Source: Lachnospiraceae bacterium UBA7054 (lineage in GTDB: Bacteria > Bacillota > Clostridia > Lachnospirales > Lachnospiraceae). From it: DNA of 48,478 nucleotides. The position numbers and the translations under genes are program-made. Below are positions 43,831 to 48,478 of the stretch, piece by piece. Each line of letters opens with the position of its first letter. The stretch's first letter is position 1. Where the stretch lies: contig DLAF01000027.1 of the NCBI GenBank assembly GCA_002492725.1, forward strand, positions 1-48,478. Direction: 5' to 3'. The notes below the pieces were generated by a model. That model was not told where the DNA came from and searched no databases. It was given only the letters and a program-made list of their open reading frames with translations.

Positions 43831-44733
43831 ATGTCTTTTTCGGGAACCGTAAAGGAGGAGCTGGCGGCTCAGATCAGTTCGGCCAGACACTGCCAGCTCG
43901 CTGAACTGGCGGCGCTTCTTCTCTATAGCGGAGCGGTTTGTGATGGCGGCAGGCATTTGCTGTTAGATACGGAAAATGATGCCGTCGCGAAAAAATGCTT
44001 TACATTACTAAGAAAAACATTTAATATAGAAGCAGTTGTGCAAGGCAGACAGAGACTGATTCCCGAAGACGAGCCGGAACACAGGGTAGTACAGGCGCTT
44101 CATCTTGCGGATGAAAGGGAGGGGCTGATTGCGTTAACCAGACCGGTCAACGCCCTTCTGATCAAAAACTCCTGCTGCGCAAGAGCCTATTTGCGTGGTG
44201 TTTTTTTGAGCGTGGGTTCTATGAGTGATCCGAGAAAGAGCTATCATCTGGAGTTTGTCTGCGGTGAGAAGGCGCAGGCAGTGCAGCTTCAGGAGACGCT
44301 TTTGGAATTTCAGATTGAGGCCAGGATCATCAGGCGTAAGAAATATCAGGTGGTCTATCTGAAAGAAGGGGCAGGCATCGTAGATCTCTTGAATGTCATG
44401 GGTGCGCATGTGTCCCTGATGGAGCTCGAGAATATGAGGATCCTCAAAGAAATGCGCAACTCGATCAACAGAAGGGTGAACTGTGAAACGGCCAATATCT
44501 CAAAGACAGTGACGGCCGCAGGCAGACAGATTGAAGACATCCTTTTGATCAGAGACAGGTACGGCTTTGAAAATCTACCGGATAATTTGCGGCAGATGGC
44601 GGAGATTCGGTTGGAATATCCCGATGCTGCACTCAAGGAGCTGGGAGGATATTTGGAGCCGAATGTGGGGAAATCCGGGGTGAATCACAGGTTACGCAGA
44701 CTGAGTGAGATCGCAGAAAAACTGAGGTCTTAA
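43831..44733 (+). CDS. whiA: WhiA-family DNA-binding protein
   Basis: The 300-residue product has the WhiA layout: an N-terminal LAGLIDADG-like fold (about 1-200, including CCARAYLRGVFLSVGSMSDP and YHLEFV) that has lost endonuclease function in the family, and a C-terminal helix-turn-helix (about 215-295, with NRRVNCETANISKTV and HRLRRLSEIA). WhiA acts in cell division and chromosome organisation in Gram-positives. ATG 43831 follows AGGGGAAAA. There is no yvcK (glmR) gene between rapZ and whiA. Confidence 0.96.
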   Translation: MSFSGTVKEELAAQISSARHCQLAELAALLLYSGAVCDGGRHLLLDTENDAVAKKCFTLLRKTFNIEAVVQGRQRLIPEDEPEHRVVQALHLADEREGLIALTRPVNALLIKNSCCARAYLRGVFLSVGSMSDPRKSYHLEFVCGEKAQAVQLQETLLEFQIEARIIRRKKYQVVYLKEGAGIVDLLNVMGAHVSLMELENMRILKEMRNSINRRVNCETANISKTVTAAGRQIEDILLIRDRYGFENLPDNLRQMAEIRLEYPDAALKELGGYLEPNVGKSGVNHRLRRLSEIAEKLRS

Positions 44734-44773
44734 GAGTGAGAAGCGGGACGCTTCGGAAAAGAGGAGAATGGGT

Positions 44774-45028
44774 ATGATTCAGAAGTCAATCCAGATCAAA
44801 CTGGAGACGGGTCTCGAAGCGAGGCCGGTGGCTATGCTGGTACAGGTAGCGAGCCAGTTTGAAAGCACCGTCTACCTGGGTGCGGACAACAAGAAGGTAA
44901 ATGCCAAAAGCATCATGGGCATGATGAGTATGGGCCTTGAGAGTGGTGCAGAGGTTATGGTGACTGCGGACGGCACAGACGAAGAAAACGCCGTTGCGGA
45001 AATCGAAAAATTCCTAACCACCAGATAG
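44774..45028 (+). CDS. crh: Crh-like HPr paralogue with Glu15 and Ser46
   Basis: The 84-residue protein is HPr-like, but the PTS phosphorylation His15 is replaced: GLEARPVAML has Glu at exactly position 15. The regulatory serine is kept at exactly position 46 (VNAKSIMGMMS). Bacillus Crh likewise lacks His15 (Gln there), keeps Ser46, is phosphorylated by HprK and works with CcpA, and its gene also follows whiA. This protein therefore should not carry sugar phosphates but could signal to carbon catabolite control. ATG 44774 lies 7 bases after GAGGAG; ATG 44768 lies only 1 base after it. A small hairpin GAAGCG-GGA-CGCTTC precedes the gene. Confidence 0.88.
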   Translation: MIQKSIQIKLETGLEARPVAMLVQVASQFESTVYLGADNKKVNAKSIMGMMSMGLESGAEVMVTADGTDEENAVAEIEKFLTTR

Positions 45029-45048
45029 GGATTTGTGTGACAGAATTG

Positions 45049-45089
45049 ACAGGAGTTAATGCAGAGCTTGCGAAGGTATTTACTCCTGT
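45049..45089. repeat. Inverted repeat related to the hprK leader element
   Basis: ACAGGAGTTAAT (45049-45060) pairs with ATTTACTCCTGT (45078-45089): 12 bp with one mismatch. Its loop shares GCAGAGCTTGC with the first hairpin of the hprK leader element (GCACGGAGAGCTTGC there), and the arms share GGAGT. It suggests a dispersed palindromic element in this genome. Confidence 0.45.
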
Positions 45090-45125
45090 GATAAGGCATA
45101 AGAATAGCTGCTCGGAGTCTCAGAC

Positions 45126-45163
45126 GCGCTTAGGCGAGTGGAGCGCCGGGCGGTTTTTGTTTT
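45126..45163 (+). terminator. Possible terminator after the Crh-like gene
   Basis: GCGCT (45126-45130) and AGCGC (45142-45146) form a short stem, followed by CGGGCGG and a T-rich run TTTTTGTTTT. The stem is short and the T-run is 7 bases away, so this is tentative. Confidence 0.35.
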
Positions 45164-45178
45164 ATGAAAGGGAAAATT

Positions 45179-46069
45179 ATGGCAAAGCAGATGCTTTTCG
45201 TTTATAATCCCAGATCGGGAAAAGCGCGGATCAGAAGCAATCTATTGGACATTATTGATATTTTTGTAAAGGCGGGTTATGAGGTCACGGCTTATCCTAC
45301 CCAGGCGCCGGGCGACGCCGTAAAGGCAGTGCAGGCGCGACGCGAGGGCTATGATATCGTGGCGTGCAGCGGCGGCGACGGCACCCTGGATGAGGTGGTC
45401 ACGGGCATGATGAAGTCAAAGGAGCGGCTTCCCGTAGGCTATGTCCCGGCGGGCAGCACCAATGACTTTGCGAACAGTCTAGGGATCCCGAAAAGTATGC
45501 TGCAGGCAGCAGACGCGGTGGTGAACGGCAAAAATTTTGCCTGTGATGTGGGAAAGTTTAACAATGATATTTTTATTTATGTGGCGGCCTTTGGTATTTT
45601 TACGGACGTGTCTTACGGGACACCCCAGGATACGAAGAATGTGCTGGGGCATGCTGCCTATCTGATCGAGGGGGTAAAGCGGCTGCCTTCGGTGCGCTCC
45701 TATCCCTTAAAGATCACCTGTAATGGAGAAGTCATTGAGGGAGAATTTCTCTATGGTATGGTGACAAACTCTCATTCTGTGGGTGGTTTCCGTGGCATTA
45801 CGGGGCAGAACGTAGCGCTGGATGATGGGCTATTTGAAGTGACGCTGATCCGCAGGCCTACCAATCCGCTGGATCTTAACAACATTATCGTGGCGCTGGT
45901 GGATAAGCGGGTGAAATCGGAGTATATTTACACCTTTACGACCGACAGTGTGAAAGTGGAGTCGGAGGAGCCGGTGGCCTGGACTTTGGATGGGGAATAC
46001 GGCGGAGATCATCTGAAGGTGCAGATCGAAAACCTGAATCAGGCGCTTACAATCCGGGTTCCCGGGTAG
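45179..46069 (+). CDS. Diacylglycerol kinase family lipid kinase (YegS/BmrU type)
   Basis: The 296-residue product phosphorylates a lipid, likely diacylglycerol, at the inner face of the membrane. It has the N-terminal VYNPRSGKARI, the catalytic-domain nucleotide loop ACSGGDGTLDEVV, and PAGSTNDFANSLG, all diagnostic of the DAGK catalytic domain. The C-terminal beta-rich domain includes WTLDGEYGGDH. There is no membrane helix, as is usual for DgkB types. ATG 45179 follows AAAGGG by 6 bases; ATG 45164 has no site. Confidence 0.92.
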   Translation: MAKQMLFVYNPRSGKARIRSNLLDIIDIFVKAGYEVTAYPTQAPGDAVKAVQARREGYDIVACSGGDGTLDEVVTGMMKSKERLPVGYVPAGSTNDFANSLGIPKSMLQAADAVVNGKNFACDVGKFNNDIFIYVAAFGIFTDVSYGTPQDTKNVLGHAAYLIEGVKRLPSVRSYPLKITCNGEVIEGEFLYGMVTNSHSVGGFRGITGQNVALDDGLFEVTLIRRPTNPLDLNNIIVALVDKRVKSEYIYTFTTDSVKVESEEPVAWTLDGEYGGDHLKVQIENLNQALTIRVPG

Positions 46070-46122
46070 GGATCATGGATGACCGGATGCAGTAATTTGC
46101 GGCGGCGCAAGCTGTCACCTTG

Positions 46123-46151
46123 TTGACTTTCTGGGGACTGGCTGGTAAAAT
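46123..46151 (+). promoter_or_regulatory. Promoter of the fructose-bisphosphate aldolase gene
   Basis: TTGACT (46123-46128), a 17-base spacer and TAAAAT (46146-46151) give a strong sigma-A promoter about 62 bases before ATG 46214. This fits the high expression expected from the gene's codon use. Confidence 0.65.
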
Positions 46152-46213
46152 AAAAATTGGATTCCAGATCATGGAAAGTATTAAAATATTCTAATAGAAA
46201 GGAAGAAAACACT

Positions 46214-47182
46214 ATGGCATTAGTAACAACAAAGGACATGTTTAAGAAGGCTTACGATGGCGGCTATGCAGTCGGCGCTTTCAACGTGAACAACATGGAG
46301 ATCGTTCAGGGTATCACCGAGGCGGCAGGCGAGCTCAACAGCCCCGTGATTCTGCAGGTTTCCAAGGGCGCGCGCGCTTATGCGAACCACACTTATCTGG
46401 TGAAGCTGGTTGAGGCGGCGGTTGCTGAGAATCCGCAGATCCCGATTGCTCTTCACTTAGACCACGGTGACACCTTCGAGCTTTGTAAGTCCTGCATTGA
46501 CGGTGGATTTACCTCCGTTATGATCGATGCTTCTTCTAAGTCTTTCGAGGACAATATCGCGCTGACCAAGCAGGTCGTTGACTATGCGCACGACAAGGGC
46601 GTAGTGGTCGAGGCTGAGCTGGGTACGCTGGCAGGTGTAGAGGACGAGGTTTCCGTAGAGGCTGGTAAAGAGTCCTACACGCGTCCCGAGGAAGTGGAGG
46701 AGTTTGTAGATAAGACAGGCTGTGACTCTCTGGCAATCGCAATCGGTACTTCCCACGGCGCATATAAGTTTACGGCTGCACAGTGCACGAGAAATGCAGA
46801 TGGCATCCTGGTTCCCCCTCCGCTTCGTTTTGATGTTCTGGAGGAGTGCATCAAGAGACTGCCCGGTTTCCCCATCGTACTTCACGGTTCTTCTTCCGTA
46901 CCGCAGGAGTTTGTCAAGATGGTGAATCAGTACGGCGGCAATATGCCTGATGCGGTTGGTATTCCGGAGGAGCAGCTTCGTAAGGCAGCAGAGCTTGCCG
47001 TATGTAAGATTAACATCGACTCCGATATCCGTTTGGCGATGACAGGTAATATCCGTAAGTACTTCGCGGAGCATCCCGATCACTTTGATCCCAGACAGTA
47101 TCTGAAACCCGCGAGACAGGCTGTTAAGGACATGGTGGCACACAAGATTAAGAACGTGCTCGGTTCTGACGGTAAGGCGTAA
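46214..47182 (+). CDS. fba: Class II fructose-1,6-bisphosphate aldolase
   Basis: The 322-residue zinc enzyme cleaves fructose-1,6-bisphosphate to DHAP and glyceraldehyde-3-phosphate in glycolysis. It has AVGAFNVNNMEIVQ, the Asp and His ligand motif ALHLDHGDTFELCK, MIDASSKSFEDNI, VEAELGTLAGVED, AIGTSHGAYKF and LHGSSSVP (late His ligand), then KINIDSDIRLA. Codon use is strongly biased to a few codons, a sign of high expression. AAAGGAAGAAAA lies 8-9 bases before the ATG. It has its own promoter and ends at a strong terminator. Confidence 0.97.
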   Translation: MALVTTKDMFKKAYDGGYAVGAFNVNNMEIVQGITEAAGELNSPVILQVSKGARAYANHTYLVKLVEAAVAENPQIPIALHLDHGDTFELCKSCIDGGFTSVMIDASSKSFEDNIALTKQVVDYAHDKGVVVEAELGTLAGVEDEVSVEAGKESYTRPEEVEEFVDKTGCDSLAIAIGTSHGAYKFTAAQCTRNADGILVPPPLRFDVLEECIKRLPGFPIVLHGSSSVPQEFVKMVNQYGGNMPDAVGIPEEQLRKAAELAVCKINIDSDIRLAMTGNIRKYFAEHPDHFDPRQYLKPARQAVKDMVAHKIKNVLGSDGKA

Positions 47183-47227
47183 ATCGAATACGGAGAATGT
47201 CGAAAGCAGCATTCTTTCAAAGAGATC

Positions 47228-47270
47228 AGAAAACCCCGGCGTGGCTGTGGAAGCTATGCCGGGGTTTTCT
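47228..47270. terminator. Strong bidirectional terminator between fba and the symporter gene
   Basis: AGAAAACCCCGGC and GCCGGGGTTTTCT form a perfect 13-bp stem around a 17-base loop, with T-runs in both directions. It separates the converging fba (plus) and AGCS symporter (minus) genes. Confidence 0.9.
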
Positions 47271-47299
47271 ATCACTATTTTTATAGCAAAATTTATCTA

Positions 47300-48478
47300 T
47301 TATTGATACATTTCCTTCAATTCTTTTGCATGAGTATCTTCAATTTCAGGAAAAGCGGAGAGCATCGGTTTTACATTCTCCTTCTTTAACACACGTGCCA
47401 CATAGTTCTTTGTGATCTTCATAACAATAGGCGACAGGCTTAAGACACCGATCAGGTTGGGGATTGCCATCAAGCCGTTAAAAGTATCGGAGAGATCCCA
47501 TGCCAGGCTCAGGTTCATGGTCGCGCCCACATAGATCATCAAAACGAATACAATCTTATAGATCATCATGGATTTTGTACCGAACAGATACTCCCACGCC
47601 TTTGATCCGTAGTGGCTCCAGCCGAGTACCGTGGAGAAAGCGAACAGCAGGATCGCAATCGCAATAAACATAGGGCCGATACTTCCGAATTTTGTAGCGA
47701 AAGCTTCTCCCACCAGAGCGGAGCCCTCGGCGGTGCTTAATACCGCACCGGTCTCCAGATCGACCAGACCGGAGGAGAGCACAGCGAAAGCGGTCAGCGT
47801 GCAGACGATTATCGTGTCCGCGAATACCTCGAAGATACCCCACATACCCTGACGCACAGGCTCTTTTACGTTTGAGCTGGAATGTACCATAACGGAGGAA
47901 CCGAGTCCCGCCTCGTTGGAAAATACCCCACGTTTCATACCCCAGGTAAGGGCCATCTTGACGCCGGAACCGACGATGCCGCCGCCTACTGCGCGAAGCC
48001 CAAATGCGCCCTTAAAGATAGCGGAGAATACAGCACCGCATTGGTCGATGTTCATAAAGAACAGAATCAGCGCACCTACGATATAAATGATCGCCATAAA
48101 GGGTACGAGCTTTTCCGTAACGGAAGCAATACGTTTCAGGCCGCCTACGATAACCAGTGCAGCGAGGATCAGGAGTGCGATGCCTGTTATGTAGGCAGGG
48201 ATGCCGAACGCCGACTTCATGTTACCGGAAATAGAATTGATCTGACTCATATTGCCGATACCGAAGGACGCCAGCACGCAGAAAATGGAGAACAGCACGG
48301 CCAGTATCGCGCCCACCTGCTGAAAGCCCTTGTAAGAGCCAAGGCCGTCCTTTAGGTAATACATGGCGCCGCCGCACCACTCGTCCTTTTTATTTTTGCG
48401 GCGATAGTAGATACCCAGTACATTCTCGGAGTAGTTGGTCATCATGCCGAAAAAGGCTACGATCCACATCCAGAAGAT
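47300..48478 (-). CDS. Sodium:alanine symporter (AGCS family), 5' end cut by the window edge
   Basis: The visible part (about 392 residues) is an integral membrane symporter of the AGCS family, which imports alanine or glycine with sodium. Recognisable segments are AFFGMMTNYSENVLGIYYR near the start, GGAMYYL, GSGVKMALTWGMKRGVFSNEAGLGSS (middle; read as two parts) and FAFSTVLGWSHYG. Family members are about 450-480 residues with roughly 70-80 more at the N-terminus. The frame is open to base 48478 without a proper start, so the first codons lie beyond the window. It converges with fba across a strong terminator. Confidence 0.92.
   Translation of the reverse strand: MFWMWIVAFFGMMTNYSENVLGIYYRRKNKKDEWCGGAMYYLKDGLGSYKGFQQVGAILAVLFSIFCVLASFGIGNMSQINSISGNMKSAFGIPAYITGIALLILAALVIVGGLKRIASVTEKLVPFMAIIYIVGALILFFMNIDQCGAVFSAIFKGAFGLRAVGGGIVGSGVKMALTWGMKRGVFSNEAGLGSSVMVHSSSNVKEPVRQGMWGIFEVFADTIIVCTLTAFAVLSSGLVDLETGAVLSTAEGSALVGEAFATKFGSIGPMFIAIAILLFAFSTVLGWSHYGSKAWEYLFGTKSMMIYKIVFVLMIYVGATMNLSLAWDLSDTFNGLMAIPNLIGVLSLSPIVMKITKNYVARVLKKENVKPMLSAFPEIEDTHAKELKEMYQ

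Noticed and set aside
44774..45028. Canonical phosphocarrier HPr (PtsH)
   Set aside because: The essential His15 is Glu, so it cannot accept phosphate from enzyme I; Crh-like is the better call.
1..48478. CRISPR arrays, tRNA, rRNA or prophage genes
   Set aside because: I looked for regularly spaced repeats, cloverleaf-like segments and phage structural genes and saw none; the only tandem repeat is the coding one in ftsH.

Overview
The window looks like a chromosome segment from a gut-type Clostridium relative, most likely family Lachnospiraceae (inference from sequence alone). The support is the housekeeping order ftsH-uvrC-hprK-ROK glucokinase-murB-rapZ-whiA-HPr-like, strong AGGAGG ribosome binding sites, several TTG/GTG starts, and protein sequences of the kind usual in that family.

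Layout. (1) 1-1640: a TnpB-like gene of the IS200/IS605 type whose three RuvC acidic residues appear to be lost, followed by a structured stretch that looks like its guide RNA scaffold. No tnpA is visible. (2) 1700-26355: a 25 kb glycan or protein-modification island, all on the plus strand. It holds a CDP-glycerol glycerophosphotransferase-like protein, a DegT aminotransferase, an ATP-grasp ligase, a dicarboxylate/amino acid symporter, two FkbM methyltransferases, a third methyltransferase, four GT4 and four GT2 glycosyltransferases, a TupA-type ATP-grasp protein, a WbsX-like protein, a DUF4422 protein and one unrecognised protein. Twelve of these products carry the same kind of roughly 90-residue Rossmann-like module (GxGxxG start), fused N- or C-terminally to unrelated catalytic domains; one product (19780-20256) is little more than the module plus a glycine/alanine-rich N-terminus. 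No flippase, polymerase, ABC exporter or initiating lipid-carrier transferase is present. Base composition changes sharply inside 19780-20256, from AT-rich on the left to GC-rich on the right, so the island is a mosaic.

(3) 26356-27646: an AT-rich gap with a good promoter and an Rpn-type PD-(D/E)XK nuclease gene. (4) 27772-30237: an epimerase-TarI-TarJ-like operon that fits synthesis of CDP-ribitol or a related CDP-polyol. (5) 30262-33657: a GH3 glycosidase behind a hairpin-rich leader, then a secreted or anchored LysM protein.

(6) 33700-48478: conserved housekeeping. pyrG runs leftwards with a likely attenuator. ftsH and uvrC overlap. hprK follows a 122-base leader that folds as a closed multi-branch structure. 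Then come the glucokinase, murB, rapZ, whiA and a Crh-like HPr that has Glu at position 15 and keeps Ser46. A diacylglycerol-kinase-family lipid kinase, class II fructose-bisphosphate aldolase (strong promoter and strong convergent terminator) and a sodium:alanine symporter cut by the right edge close the window. hprK and the Crh-like gene together point to carbon catabolite control.

The two signals most worth pursuing are the shared Rossmann module of the island and the catalytically dead TnpB homologue with its adjacent RNA scaffold.
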